Of a stretch of 32,707 nt of DNA, positions 17,888 through 27,569 are shown piece after piece. Below the pieces are notes generated by a model. The model was not told the DNA's origin, did not search any database, and saw only the letters and a program-made list of their open reading frames with translations. The stretch spans positions 1 through 32,707 of the forward strand of contig JAMOUS010000204.1 of NCBI GenBank assembly GCA_027067975.1. Direction: 5' to 3'. Numbering within the stretch: position 1 is the first letter of the stretch; every line of letters starts with the position of its first letter. The DNA comes from Bacteroidales bacterium (lineage in GTDB: Bacteria > Bacteroidota > Bacteroidia > Bacteroidales > VadinHA17). The translations under genes and the position numbers were made by a program.

Positions 17888-18703
17888 ATGAGTATGAAAA
17901 TCTTACGCATTCTGTTTTTTTCGTGGTTCATCCTGGCAAGTGTCTCTTGCAGTACGGTGGAGCTTACAGGTAGAAAACAACTGAACCTCATCCCGGAGAC
18001 GGAGATGATCGCCATGAGCTTTTCACAGTATGATGAGTTCCTCAAAAGCCATGAACGGAGTCGTGATACAGAGGCGGTGGCGATGGTCAAAAGAGTGGGG
18101 GGAAGGATCGCCCAGGCGGTAGAGGAGTATTTTCGTGAGAAGGGGATGTCCGGGCGTCTGAAAGATTATCACTGGGAGTTTAATCTGGTGGAGAGTCCGG
18201 AGGTAAATGCCTGGTGTATGCCGGGAGGGAAGGTGGTCGTTTATACGGGTTTGTTGCCGGTGGCGAAGAACGACACCGGTTTGGCTGTGGTATTGGGGCA
18301 TGAGATCGCCCATGCCATCGCCCGTCATGGGAATGAGAGGATGAGTCAGCAGTTGATGGCACAGCTTGGGGGTATGGCCCTGTCGGAAGCTTTGCGGAAC
18401 AAACCGCAGGAGACCCGGCAGTTGTGGATGACGGCTTTCGGGGTGGGGGCGCAGTATGGGGTGTTGTTGCCATACAGTCGCCTCCAGGAGAGTGAGGCCG
18501 ATCACCTCGGCTTGATCTTTATGGCTCTGGCAGGATATGATCCCCATGCGGCGCTGACTTTTTGGGAGCGCATGGCGGCTGCCAGCCAGGGAACGAAGCC
18601 TCCCGAGTTCATGAGCACCCATCCTTCCGACCGTACCCGGATCCAGAACATACGCAAACTGTTGCCTGAAGTGATCCGGAAGTATTACAAACCCTCAACA
18701 TGA
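17888..18703 (+). CDS. M48-family zinc metalloprotease, lipoprotein
   Basis: Lipobox ASVSCST; LGHEIAHAIARHGNERMSQQ (HExxH), ESEADHLGLIFMALAGYDP, FMSTHPSDRTRIQNI. Confidence 0.93.
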   Translation: MSMKILRILFFSWFILASVSCSTVELTGRKQLNLIPETEMIAMSFSQYDEFLKSHERSRDTEAVAMVKRVGGRIAQAVEEYFREKGMSGRLKDYHWEFNLVESPEVNAWCMPGGKVVVYTGLLPVAKNDTGLAVVLGHEIAHAIARHGNERMSQQLMAQLGGMALSEALRNKPQETRQLWMTAFGVGAQYGVLLPYSRLQESEADHLGLIFMALAGYDPHAALTFWERMAAASQGTKPPEFMSTHPSDRTRIQNIRKLLPEVIRKYYKPST

Positions 18704-18712
18704 GCGCCGGGA

Positions 18713-19513
18713 TCATGGTAAAGGAGGAATGACCAACGTGTCTCGTGTGATGGTCAGCGCTCCGAAATAGCCGAGAGCACCTCCCGAGAGATTGCTGTCG
18801 GGATTGGCGGGCGTGGTGCCCGAGCCGGAAGGACTGCTCGCGTTCACTTCACTAAGGGTAAGAAGGTAACGGTATACACTCTCATCAATGCTTTGAAGTT
18901 CTGCAACGGCTGTATCGCCGGGCTGATAGGTACTGCCGAAAAGAAAGATGTTCACCTGGTTTCCGTCCACCAGTTTGTCGTCGAGCACATAAATGGCGGT
19001 GCCGGCCTGCTTGCTCTTGTACAGTCTCACCCGGTAATAGTTCCCCTTGCCGGGCGGATCCGTGAAATACATGATAATGTAATATCCCGGGTCAGAAAAG
19101 CGGGTCCCGGCGAAATATTCAACATCCAGCGAATCGATCGGTACCGGTTGAGGCATATGGCTCATGGCCCGATAAGTCATTCCGCCGGATTCCACCAGAA
19201 GGGAATAGGTGGTGCCGGGCATGCCGGTGAAGCGGTCGTTGTAGTAATAACCGCTTCGTTTTTCCGTGAAGTACCAACTGTTTCCCTTGTCGTCACTGAC
19301 GAAGACGGTTGCCCCCGTCACAGGAGGGACCGGCCCGGGAGAGTAGAAATCGGTGGTGCGGGTGATCCTCACCAGGTAGGGACCCGGGAGGTTGGTGATC
19401 TTTCCTTCAATGACAATGAGGGGATCACTCTCATGCAAAGGGAGATCGATCACCTCTTCGCACGAGACTAAAAAACTTAGGGGCAATATGAGAAGGAACT
19501 TTTTCATCATCAA
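18713..19513 (-). CDS. DUF4249-type lipoprotein
   Basis: Lipobox LSFLVSCEEVIDLPL; DPLIVIEGKITNLPGPYLVRITRTTDFYSPGPVPPVTGATVFVSDDKG; downstream partner of a TonB receptor. Confidence 0.85.
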   Translation of the reverse strand: MMMKKFLLILPLSFLVSCEEVIDLPLHESDPLIVIEGKITNLPGPYLVRITRTTDFYSPGPVPPVTGATVFVSDDKGNSWYFTEKRSGYYYNDRFTGMPGTTYSLLVESGGMTYRAMSHMPQPVPIDSLDVEYFAGTRFSDPGYYIIMYFTDPPGKGNYYRVRLYKSKQAGTAIYVLDDKLVDGNQVNIFLFGSTYQPGDTAVAELQSIDESVYRYLLTLSEVNASSPSGSGTTPANPDSNLSGGALGYFGALTITRDTLVIPPLP

Positions 19514-21843
19514 AACCGGAAATTGAATGTGACGGTCGGAACGATCGAGAAGAGATAGAGTTTTACCGCTTCCATACGCCGGGGGTCATTCTCTTTTGTA
19601 CGGAAGGTGATGGAATAGGCATTTTTCCGCGCGTAAAGGTTATAGATGGAAAAACTCCACGACGAGTTCCATTTCCTTTCTTTTTTGGGTCCGAGGACCG
19701 CACCGATGTCCAGGCGGTGGTAAGGAGGCATACGGTAACCGTTGCGTTCGGTGTAATAGTTGATATAAGCGTTCTCGATGAGGTATTTTCCGCTGGGGAA
19801 TGTGACGGCACTGCCGGTGTGATAGACCCAAGTGGCGGAGAGCTTCCACCGGGAGGAGAGATCGTAGATAAGGACCAGCGAGAGGTCGTGGATGCGGTCT
19901 TGCTTGGCCGGATAGACCTTGCCCTGGTTGATGGCCGGGAATTGACGCAGGGAACGGGAGAGTGTGTAGCTCAGCCATCCGTGTAAAGGGCCTTTATTCC
20001 GGCGGATCAGCAGTTCGGTCCCGTAAGCTCTTCCTTGCCCGAACACCAGTTGCGATTCCACTTCCTCGTTCAGGAGGATGTCCGCCCCGTTACGGTAGTC
20101 GATCTGATGGCGCATCTTTTTGTAATAGACCTCTAGTGAGGCTTCCAGTCCCGGGTGTTCCAGCACCAGGAAATAACCGGCAGAGACTTGCCATGCCAGC
20201 TGAGGGGCTATATTGGCCGAGCTGGGGATCCACAGGTCAAGCGGAGTGCCGGCGGTGGTGTTGGAAAGAAGATGGAGGAACTGGTGCATTCCGCAATACG
20301 AGAATTTCAGGGAAGAGACCGGCGAGATGCGAATATTCACCAGGAGCCGGGGATCCACTACCGGGTATCCCCGGATCGGTTTTCCTGCCCCGTACCAGGT
20401 GGTGTCAAGGGTGTGACCCAATGAGTCAAAAGTGTAGACATGCAAAGGCCCCAAAAGGGTGAAGTGCGCAAAACGTACCCCGTAACGAAACGTGAGCATG
20501 GGAGTGGCTTTCCATTCATGAGACAGATAGAGAGCATTTTCCCAGGCATGACGACGTTCCATCGTGGTGTCGTTGATCGGGAAATCCCCCGACGAGGTGG
20601 TCTGGCCGGGAAGAAAGACGTGAAAGTTGCTTTTGAGGCCCAGTCGGACGGTGGAACGGGATGAGACATAGAACTGAAGGTCTTCTTTCCAATTAAGATC
20701 CCGGATGAACGACCGCAGTTCGAATTCTCTGTCATTGTCGGTCACGTTGAAGTTGTAATTGTAGTTGCTGTAGATCAAGGAGGAGTTCAGGAACAGTTTT
20801 TGTGAAAAAAGATGGTTCCAACGTAGGGTCAGGGTCTGGTTTCCCCAGTCGATCCCGAATCGCTTTCTGAATTTGAAAACATCCCGGCCGAGGTATCCAG
20901 AGAGATAGACCCGGTCTCTTTTTCCCAGGCGGTAATTGGCTTTGGCATTGAAGTCGTAAAAATAGAGAGTGTTTTGATTGATATTGGTATCGGGAAGCAT
21001 CCGGACAAAGAGGTCGGCATAGGTTCGGCGTCCCGTCACCATGAAAGATCCGCGTTGGCGTGCGAAAGGTCCTTCGAGTTGAAGGTGGGAAGAGATAAGG
21101 CCGAGTCCCCCCGATCCGGAGAATTTTTTGGTATTTCCTTCTTTCATGCGAATATCAAGAACGGAAGAAAGTCTTCCTCCGTAGGCGGGAGGGATGAACC
21201 CTTTCATGATGCGGGCATCATTGATGGCATCGGAGTTAAAGACCGAAAAGAAACCCATGAGATGGGAAGCGTTGTAAACGGGAGCCTCATCCAGTAGGAT
21301 GAGATTCTGGCTGGCGTCGCCCCCCCGCACATAAAAACCGCTGGATCCTTCGTTGACGGGACTGATCCCCGGCAGCAGCTGCATGCTTTTGAGGATGTCT
21401 TGTTCGCCCAGGAGCACCGGCAAGGCCTGCACATCCCGAGTGGTAAGACGTTCCATGCCCATCTGGCTGGAGCGGATCAGGTCGGCGGTGGCTTCGCTTT
21501 TGACCACCACCTCGTCAAGTTCCTTTTCTGCGGGAAACAACTCTACATCACGGCGAAGGTTGTGGTTCAGCAACAAGGTGTCCCGTAAGGGTTGATACCC
21601 CACATATTGCCAGAGGATCACATATCGCCCGGCCGGCAGTGTGAGCGAATAAAAACCGTAGCGATTGGTGGCAGTGCCGGTGTGGAGATCGGAGGTGACC
21701 ACAGTGGCCCCGATCAATACCTCGCCGTTGTTGCCGTCGTGGACATATCCGCTGAGGGTGTACCGTTCCTGAGCGAATGCTTTTCCTCCCCAAAACATAA
21801 AGCCTCCCCAAAGCATTATCAGAAACGTTGTCGGCCTGACCAT
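19510..21843 (-). CDS. TonB-dependent receptor with carboxypeptidase-like regulatory domain
   Basis: YTLSGYVHDGNNGEVLIGATVVTSDLHTGTATNRYGFYSLTLPAG; plug GEQDILKSMQLLPGISPVNEGSSGFYVRGGDASQNLILLDEAPVYNASHLMGFFSVFNSDAI; overlaps the DUF4249 start by 4 nt. Confidence 0.93.
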   Translation of the reverse strand: MVRPTTFLIMLWGGFMFWGGKAFAQERYTLSGYVHDGNNGEVLIGATVVTSDLHTGTATNRYGFYSLTLPAGRYVILWQYVGYQPLRDTLLLNHNLRRDVELFPAEKELDEVVVKSEATADLIRSSQMGMERLTTRDVQALPVLLGEQDILKSMQLLPGISPVNEGSSGFYVRGGDASQNLILLDEAPVYNASHLMGFFSVFNSDAINDARIMKGFIPPAYGGRLSSVLDIRMKEGNTKKFSGSGGLGLISSHLQLEGPFARQRGSFMVTGRRTYADLFVRMLPDTNINQNTLYFYDFNAKANYRLGKRDRVYLSGYLGRDVFKFRKRFGIDWGNQTLTLRWNHLFSQKLFLNSSLIYSNYNYNFNVTDNDREFELRSFIRDLNWKEDLQFYVSSRSTVRLGLKSNFHVFLPGQTTSSGDFPINDTTMERRHAWENALYLSHEWKATPMLTFRYGVRFAHFTLLGPLHVYTFDSLGHTLDTTWYGAGKPIRGYPVVDPRLLVNIRISPVSSLKFSYCGMHQFLHLLSNTTAGTPLDLWIPSSANIAPQLAWQVSAGYFLVLEHPGLEASLEVYYKKMRHQIDYRNGADILLNEEVESQLVFGQGRAYGTELLIRRNKGPLHGWLSYTLSRSLRQFPAINQGKVYPAKQDRIHDLSLVLIYDLSSRWKLSATWVYHTGSAVTFPSGKYLIENAYINYYTERNGYRMPPYHRLDIGAVLGPKKERKWNSSWSFSIYNLYARKNAYSITFRTKENDPRRMEAVKLYLFSIVPTVTFNFRF

Positions 21844-21961
21844 GGCGAAAGTATGAAGGATGAAGGATCCTCACAAAATTATGAGAATGGTATGCGATTC
21901 AAAATAAAGTTTTATTATTTTAGGCAGATTTTGAAAATGTTAAATGAAAAAAGGAAGGAAA

Positions 21962-23167
21962 ATGGCAAATGTCAAAAAGTACAAAGGTGTGATTGCGATC
22001 CTCACGGGGGGTGGGGATGTTCCGGGCTTGAACCCGGCGATCCGGGCGGTAACGATCCGGGCGAACCGGGAAGGGTACAAGGTGATCGGCCTGCGGCGCG
22101 GCTGGGCCGGCATCACCGAGATCATTCGGGATCCCAAGGCGGACAACAGCAACAATTTCATGGTCCTTACCGACGACATCGTCAACAAAGCGGGGCGTAC
22201 GGGGGGAACATTCCTTCACACTTCGCGTACCCGTCCGAGCCATATGCGCAAAGAGGATGTGCCACCACATTTACGGGACACCTATAATCAGGAGTACAAC
22301 GACTTGACTCCCGAAATTCTCAAGAATCTCGAATGGCTGGGGGTGGATTACCTCATCCCCATCGGCGGGGATGATACCCTCAGTTATGCCGTACGTCTAT
22401 ACCAGGAAGGGGTGAAGGTAGTGGCCATTCCGAAGACCATGGACAACGATGTCCCGGGAACGGACTATTGCATAGGGTTCAGTACATGTGTCACAAGGAC
22501 CATCGCCATGGCCAACAGCTTGCGTACATCGGCGGGATCTCACGAACGCATCCTTGTGATGGAGGTGTTCGGCAGGTATGCCGGTTTCACGGCGATGCTG
22601 CCGACCATGGCCGGAGCGGCCAACCGTTGTGTCATCCCGGAATACAAGTTCGATATCGACCAGTTGACGGAATTGCTTGTCGAAGACCGGAACAAGAACC
22701 CAAGTCGTTATTCGGTGGTGCTCGTCTCCGAAGGAGCAATGTTCAAAGGCGGTGAGATGGTCTTCGAAAGCCAGGAAAAAGATGCATATGGCCATGCCAA
22801 ACTCGGCGGAATCGGCGATCTGGTCTCCCGCGAGATCAAGAACCGTTCGGCCAAATACAACAAAGGCAAGACCATCAATATCATCAACCAGAAGTTGGGA
22901 TACTTGGTACGGGGTGGTGACCCCGATTCGATCGACTCGATCGTTCCCATGGCTTACGGAAACCTTGCGCTCGACCTTATCCTCTCGAAGATCCATGGCC
23001 GTCTGGTCGTCCTGAAGAACGGACGTTACGACGACGTCCCTCTTGAAGTGATCACCAGCCGGAAAAAGGTGGTGAACGTCCAGGAATATTACAATACCGA
23101 GCGTTTACGTCCATTCTATCACAGCTTCGAAATGAAGCCTTTCTTGCTCATGGCTTCCGAGATCTGA
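21962..23167 (+). CDS. 6-phosphofructokinase family, probably diphosphate (PPi)-dependent
   Basis: AILTGGGDVPGLNPAIRAV, IPIGGDDTLSYA, IPKTMDNDVPGTDYCIGFSTCV, MEVFGRYAGF; Asp and Lys at the two phosphoryl-donor specificity positions. Confidence 0.9.
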   Translation: MANVKKYKGVIAILTGGGDVPGLNPAIRAVTIRANREGYKVIGLRRGWAGITEIIRDPKADNSNNFMVLTDDIVNKAGRTGGTFLHTSRTRPSHMRKEDVPPHLRDTYNQEYNDLTPEILKNLEWLGVDYLIPIGGDDTLSYAVRLYQEGVKVVAIPKTMDNDVPGTDYCIGFSTCVTRTIAMANSLRTSAGSHERILVMEVFGRYAGFTAMLPTMAGAANRCVIPEYKFDIDQLTELLVEDRNKNPSRYSVVLVSEGAMFKGGEMVFESQEKDAYGHAKLGGIGDLVSREIKNRSAKYNKGKTINIINQKLGYLVRGGDPDSIDSIVPMAYGNLALDLILSKIHGRLVVLKNGRYDDVPLEVITSRKKVVNVQEYYNTERLRPFYHSFEMKPFLLMASEI

Positions 23168-23190
23168 GGAAAAAGGGAACGAACAGGATG

Positions 23191-23226
23191 AAAAAGACTT
23201 GTAGTATCTTTGCTGCAAGTCTTTTT
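23191..23226 (+). terminator. Hairpin terminator after pfk; loop equals a -7 promoter element
   Basis: AAAAAGACTTG (23191-23201) / CAAGTCTTTTT (23216-23226), extended by U.G, A-U, G-C to a loop TATCTTTG (23205-23212), followed by a T-rich tract. Confidence 0.65.
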
Positions 23227-23236
23227 CTTTTTTGTC

Positions 23237-23689
23237 ATGAGAACGGTAATACAAAGGGTGAAGGAAGCCTCAGTAAAAATCAACGGAGAAGTTCATGCAG
23301 TTATAGGGCGGGGTCTCCTCGTGCTGGTGGGTATTGAACATGAAGATGGAGTGGAAGATGCGGAATGGTTGGTGAAAAAAATTTCCCAACTGCGCATCTT
23401 CGATGATGATAAAGGTGTGATGAACCTCTCCGTGAATGACATCCGGGGAGAGGTGTTGGTGGTGAGCCAGTTTACTCTCCATGCCAAGACGAAAAAGGGG
23501 AACCGGCCTTCCTATGTCCGGGCAGCTCCCCCCGAGAAGGCGATTCCCCTTTACGAGGATTTCCTGAAGCAAATGGAACAACATGTCGAAGGGAACGTCA
23601 TGAGCGGTGTTTTCGGAGCCCGGATGGATGTGGCGCTCATAAATGAGGGACCGGTGACGATCCTTATCGATACCAAAAAGAAAGAATGA
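23237..23689 (+). CDS. dtd: D-aminoacyl-tRNA deacylase
   Basis: MRTVIQRVKEASVKINGEVHAVIGRGLLVLVGIEHED, LVVSQFTLHAKTKKGNRPSYVRAAPPEKA, MDVALINEGPVTILIDT. Confidence 0.96.
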   Translation: MRTVIQRVKEASVKINGEVHAVIGRGLLVLVGIEHEDGVEDAEWLVKKISQLRIFDDDKGVMNLSVNDIRGEVLVVSQFTLHAKTKKGNRPSYVRAAPPEKAIPLYEDFLKQMEQHVEGNVMSGVFGARMDVALINEGPVTILIDTKKKE

Positions 23690-24012
23690 TGACCTTGAAA
23701 GAAGCCCAGGAAAGAGTGGACCTTTGGATCCGGCAGGTGGGGGTCCGTTATTTCAATGAACTGACCAATATGGCCCTGCTCACGGAAGAGGTGGGGGAAC
23801 TGGCGCGAGTGATCGCCCGGAAATACGGAGAGCAGTCGGTCAAGAAGGGCGAAAAGCTCGATTTGGCAGAGGAGATGGCCGATGTCCTCTTCGTGTTGAT
23901 CTGCTTGGCCAACCAGACCGGTGTCGATCTTACGGAGGCCCTGGAAATGAGTTTGAAGAAAAAAAGCTTGAGGGATGCCGACCGGCATCGCAATAATCCA
24001 ATGTTGAAATGA
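23686..24012 (+). CDS. MazG-like nucleotide pyrophosphohydrolase
   Basis: LLTEEVGELARVIARKYGEQ ... LAEEMADVLFVLICLANQTGVDL (EExxE/ExxD metal-binding helix pattern). Confidence 0.88.
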   Translation: MMTLKEAQERVDLWIRQVGVRYFNELTNMALLTEEVGELARVIARKYGEQSVKKGEKLDLAEEMADVLFVLICLANQTGVDLTEALEMSLKKKSLRDADRHRNNPMLK

Positions 24013-24013
24013 T

Positions 24014-24874
24014 ATGGAGAAAGAACTGAAAGAAATATTGGAGGCGATTCCCTATGAGGAGAAAGAGTTTTTCTCTTCAGCGGGGAAAGAGGCTTCCGGG
24101 GAGATCGATTACCGGGAATTGTTGGGTGTATTGGACCTGACCACATTGGACATTCGGGATACGGAGGGCAAAGTGGCGGGGATGTGCAGGAAGGTGAATG
24201 CCTTGCCTGAGAAAATTCCCGGTTCGGGGCAGGTGGCGGGCGTGTGTGTGTATCCCCGTTTTGTGTCGGTGGTGAAGGAGGTACTTGCCGATCCTAACGT
24301 GAGGATCGTGGCAGTGTCGGCCGGTTTTCCGGCATCCCAGACCTTTCCTGAGGTCAAGGTAAGAGAGACGGAACTGGCCCTGGAAGCAGGAGCGCAAGAG
24401 ATCGACATTGTGATGCAGGTGGGGGATTTGCTTTCCGGTGAACTGGATGGAGTGTTTGGGGATTTGAGGCTGCAGCGTGAAGTGACGGCGGGAAAGGCCC
24501 ACCTGAAGGTGATCCTCGAAGCCGGCCTGCTGGAGCCCTTCCAGGTGCATCAGGCTGCCGTGACGGCAATGGCTGCCGGTGCCGATTTTATTAAAACCTC
24601 TACCGGGAAAGTGTCTCCGGCAGCCCGTCTCAAGGATGTAAGGATCATGGCAAGGGCAGCGAAACGCTATTACCGGTTGACTGGCAGAAAAGTGGGGATC
24701 AAACCGGCAGGAGGGATCGCCACTGCAATTGAGGCTGCCCAATATGCTGGAGTGGTCCGGGAAGAGCTCGGCGAGGCTTGGCTGCATCCCTCGCTCTTCC
24801 GTATCGGCGCGAGCCGACTGGCCAATGATCTGCTGCGATATTTGAGCGGTGACGAAGAGGTGAGGTACTTTTGA
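24014..24874 (+). CDS. deoC: Deoxyribose-phosphate aldolase
   Basis: VCVYPRFVSVVKEVL, IVAVSAGFPASQT, GAQEIDIVMQVG, LKVILEAG, GADFIKTSTGKVSPAARL, GIKPAGGIATA, RIGASRLANDLL. Confidence 0.95.
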   Translation: MEKELKEILEAIPYEEKEFFSSAGKEASGEIDYRELLGVLDLTTLDIRDTEGKVAGMCRKVNALPEKIPGSGQVAGVCVYPRFVSVVKEVLADPNVRIVAVSAGFPASQTFPEVKVRETELALEAGAQEIDIVMQVGDLLSGELDGVFGDLRLQREVTAGKAHLKVILEAGLLEPFQVHQAAVTAMAAGADFIKTSTGKVSPAARLKDVRIMARAAKRYYRLTGRKVGIKPAGGIATAIEAAQYAGVVREELGEAWLHPSLFRIGASRLANDLLRYLSGDEEVRYF

Positions 24875-24901
24875 GGCTGCGGCGGGCACCGGCAAATTGA
24901 C

Positions 24902-24909
24902 TATCTTTG
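24902..24909 (+). promoter_or_regulatory. -7 promoter element TATCTTTG upstream of DUF4271 gene
   Basis: Exact TAnnTTTG, 21 nt before ATG 24931; overlaps the TTG start used in the ORF track. Confidence 0.45.
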
Positions 24910-24930
24910 TGCACGGAAAGGGTTTTGCCT

Positions 24931-26040
24931 ATGCTCGCGGGGGAAAAGAATGCCTTTGTGATGTTCCAGGACAGTGTTGCTGTGCCTCAGACAACGGACA
25001 CTATCCGGCAGGATACAACGTCCCAACACGATACTGCAACTTCGCATCCCTCCATTCAGGAACTCGGCAAATTGGAGAAGCTTTTCCAACAGGCGGAGCA
25101 ACGTTTGCGGGCGGACAGTATCAAAAAACAAAGCCGGAAAAGAAAAGTTGTTCCCTCTCCGGCAGTCCGTCCGGAACAGACCGGACAGGATCCGTATGAT
25201 TCCATTCAATTCGCAGGTTTTACGGCCGCACCTCCTGACAACACCCCGGTGACTCTTCTTAAGCGGAGTTTTTCCTGGGAGGGGTTTCAGGAGGCTGATT
25301 CGAGCAGGGAATACCGTGAAAAAGGGACCAAAGAAAAACATTTCACCACAACCCTTCGTCCTGTGCAGGGGGTGGCCGTAGAGCGACGACCCGCCTATTT
25401 GCGGGAAAATTGGATGTTCGGGCTCCTGGTATTCGTTTTTCTCGTGATCAGTTGGGGGAAACTGCGTTTCGGCAAGGTCGTCAACCAGACGCTTACCGCC
25501 CTGTGGGATCCCAAAAATGCCAATATCCTTTTCCGTAACAGGAGTGCACTTTATCAAACAGCCTCCTCCCTGTTATTGCTGAGTGCGTTCATCACGATCA
25601 CCCTCTTTCTTTACCTTTTTCTGAAAGCTTTTTTTCCGGGAGTCGTCTCCGTCCTGTCTCCTTTGCGTGTTTATGCCTCTATTTTCGGGGTGGTGGGAGG
25701 CGTGTACCTCTATTTCCAGCTTATGCTGAGGGTGGTGGCCTATCTATCCCTCTCAGGGGAAATGCTCGGTGAATATCGGCATTTTACGAAGTTGTATTTT
25801 ATTGTGACGGGCCTGTATCTTTTTCCGCTTACGGCGGTGATTCCTTATCTCTATCAGGGGATCGCGGAGCGGCTTCTGCTGGCGGGCGCAGGTTTGGTCG
25901 TATTCTTCTATCTCTTTCGGATCGTGAAACTTATCTCTCTTTTTCTTCGGGAAAGATTTTCATTCTTTTTCATGATTTTGTACCTTTGCGCCCTGGAAAT
26001 CCTGCCTGTGGCCCTTTTGTTGAAATATCTGTTCAGGTAA
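24931..26040 (+). CDS. DUF4271-type multi-spanning membrane protein
   Basis: Soluble N-terminal part followed by several hydrophobic segments; located immediately upstream of hemD as in Bacteroidota. Track start 24907 (TTG) overlaps the promoter motif, so ATG 24931 preferred. Confidence 0.75.
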   Translation: MLAGEKNAFVMFQDSVAVPQTTDTIRQDTTSQHDTATSHPSIQELGKLEKLFQQAEQRLRADSIKKQSRKRKVVPSPAVRPEQTGQDPYDSIQFAGFTAAPPDNTPVTLLKRSFSWEGFQEADSSREYREKGTKEKHFTTTLRPVQGVAVERRPAYLRENWMFGLLVFVFLVISWGKLRFGKVVNQTLTALWDPKNANILFRNRSALYQTASSLLLLSAFITITLFLYLFLKAFFPGVVSVLSPLRVYASIFGVVGGVYLYFQLMLRVVAYLSLSGEMLGEYRHFTKLYFIVTGLYLFPLTAVIPYLYQGIAERLLLAGAGLVVFFYLFRIVKLISLFLRERFSFFFMILYLCALEILPVALLLKYLFR

Positions 26041-26080
26041 GAGAGGTTCAGACAGAGAGTTAAACCTAAAACCGGAGACG

Positions 26081-26833
26081 TTGGACAAGATTAAGACCAT
26101 TCTGATCTCGCAGCCACAACCCAAAGACAAGACCCATTACCATGAACTGGCCGAACGCAACAATCTGAAGATCGATTTCAGGCCGTTCATCCATGTAGAA
26201 GGCGTACCCGTTAAGGAAATCCGCAAAGAGAGGATCAACATTCTTGATCATACGGCAGTGATCCTGACCAGCCGGAACGCCGTCGATCATTTTTTCCGGG
26301 TATGCAAGGAGATGCGGGTGAACGTACCCGATTCTATGAAGTATTTTTGCGTTTCTCAAAGTATTGCCAACTATTTGCAGAAATACATCGTATATCGGAA
26401 GAGGAAGATCTTTTACGGAGAGAGGACCTTTGAAAGTCTGTTGCCGCAGATAAAGAAAAACAATAAGGAAAAGTTCTTTGTGCCCCTCTCCGATATGCAC
26501 AATAATAGGATTCCCAAGGCCCTGGAGGACAACAAGATCAAATTTACCACTTCGGTCTTTTACAAGACGGTGTGCAGTGATCTTTCCGATTTGAAGGATG
26601 TGTTTTACGACGTGTTGGTTTTTTTCAGTCCTACGGGGATCAAGTCGTTGTTCGCCAATTTCCCGGATTTCAAGCAGAACAGCACAAAGATCGCCACATA
26701 TGGGGACAACACTTTGAAGGCTGCCGAGGAGGCGGGCTTGCGGGTGGACATAGCGGCTCCCACCCCGGAGAGTCCTTCCATGGTAATGGCCCTGGAAAAA
26801 TACATCCGCGAATATAACAAAGGGAAAAAATAA
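26081..26833 (+). CDS. hemD: Uroporphyrinogen-III synthase
   Basis: TTG start; IKTILISQPQPKDKTHYHELAERNN, VILTSRNAVDHFFRVC, VLVFFSPTGIKSLF, IATYGDNTLKAAEEAGLRVDIAAPTPESPSMVMALEKYI. Confidence 0.88.
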   Translation: MDKIKTILISQPQPKDKTHYHELAERNNLKIDFRPFIHVEGVPVKEIRKERINILDHTAVILTSRNAVDHFFRVCKEMRVNVPDSMKYFCVSQSIANYLQKYIVYRKRKIFYGERTFESLLPQIKKNNKEKFFVPLSDMHNNRIPKALEDNKIKFTTSVFYKTVCSDLSDLKDVFYDVLVFFSPTGIKSLFANFPDFKQNSTKIATYGDNTLKAAEEAGLRVDIAAPTPESPSMVMALEKYIREYNKGKK

Positions 26834-26875
26834 GCAGCTGACCAAGGGTTCCCTTTGTGTCGAAATCCCCATGGA

Positions 26876-27271
26876 ATGGATCAGCGATTGACCAAGCCGG
26901 AACGTCTTTCCGGAAAGAAAAGTCTTGACAGGCTCTTCTCTGAAGGAAAGAGCTTTTTTATCGCGCCTTTCCGGATCGTCGTTCTGCAGGATAAGGAAGA
27001 GACCGACCGGCCGACAGTGCGCATGGCGCTATCGGTGCCCCGCAAGGTCTTTAAACGTGCGGTCAAGCGCAACCTGATCAAAAGACGTATCCGGGAAGCC
27101 TACCGCCGTAACAAAACCATCCTTGTCGAACCCCTCCGGGAAAAAGGAGTCCGCCTGGATCTTATCTTTATCTATACCCGCCCGGAGATCCTTCCCTATC
27201 GCGATATCGAAGAAAAAATAATCTTATCTTTGCGAAAGATCCTTGAAGATCATGAAAAAGGCACTCACTAA
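26876..27271 (+). CDS. rnpA: Ribonuclease P protein component
   Basis: [53 protein letters not shown]. Confidence 0.95.
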   Translation: MDQRLTKPERLSGKKSLDRLFSEGKSFFIAPFRIVVLQDKEETDRPTVRMALSVPRKVFKRAVKRNLIKRRIREAYRRNKTILVEPLREKGVRLDLIFIYTRPEILPYRDIEEKIILSLRKILEDHEKGTH

Positions 27272-27473
27272 GGCGATGATCGGGGTGATCCGTATCTATC
27301 AGGCGATTATTTCACCTCTGTTCCCTCATAGTTGCCGTTATACCCCTACCTGTTCCACTTACGGTGTGGAGGCCTTGAAAAAATACGGACCCTTCAAGGG
27401 AGGATGGTTGACCCTCAAGAGGTTCCTTTCCTGTAATCCTTTTGGGGGGCAGGGGTATGATCCTGTGCCTTGA
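27252..27473 (+). CDS. yidD: Membrane protein insertion efficiency factor YidD
   Basis: [65 protein letters not shown]; overlaps the rnpA end. Confidence 0.96.
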   Translation: MKKALTKAMIGVIRIYQAIISPLFPHSCRYTPTCSTYGVEALKKYGPFKGGWLTLKRFLSCNPFGGQGYDPVP

Positions 27474-27569
27474 TCCCGCGCACTGGAGGTTAATCTTTGT
27501 TAAAATCCCGGGATAGAGTTTTTTCTTTCGTGAAAATGCTCTAATTTGCGGCTTCTCATAAATAATGAC

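Noticed and set aside
21853-21870. ATGAAGG tandem repeat and GGATCC upstream of the TonB receptor
   Set aside because: Two short copies only; no clear regulatory meaning.
27225-27232. TATCTTTG motif in the rnpA 3' end as a yidD promoter
   Set aside because: Lies within rnpA coding sequence (ILSLR codons) and yidD overlaps rnpA, so co-transcription is simpler; not enough evidence.
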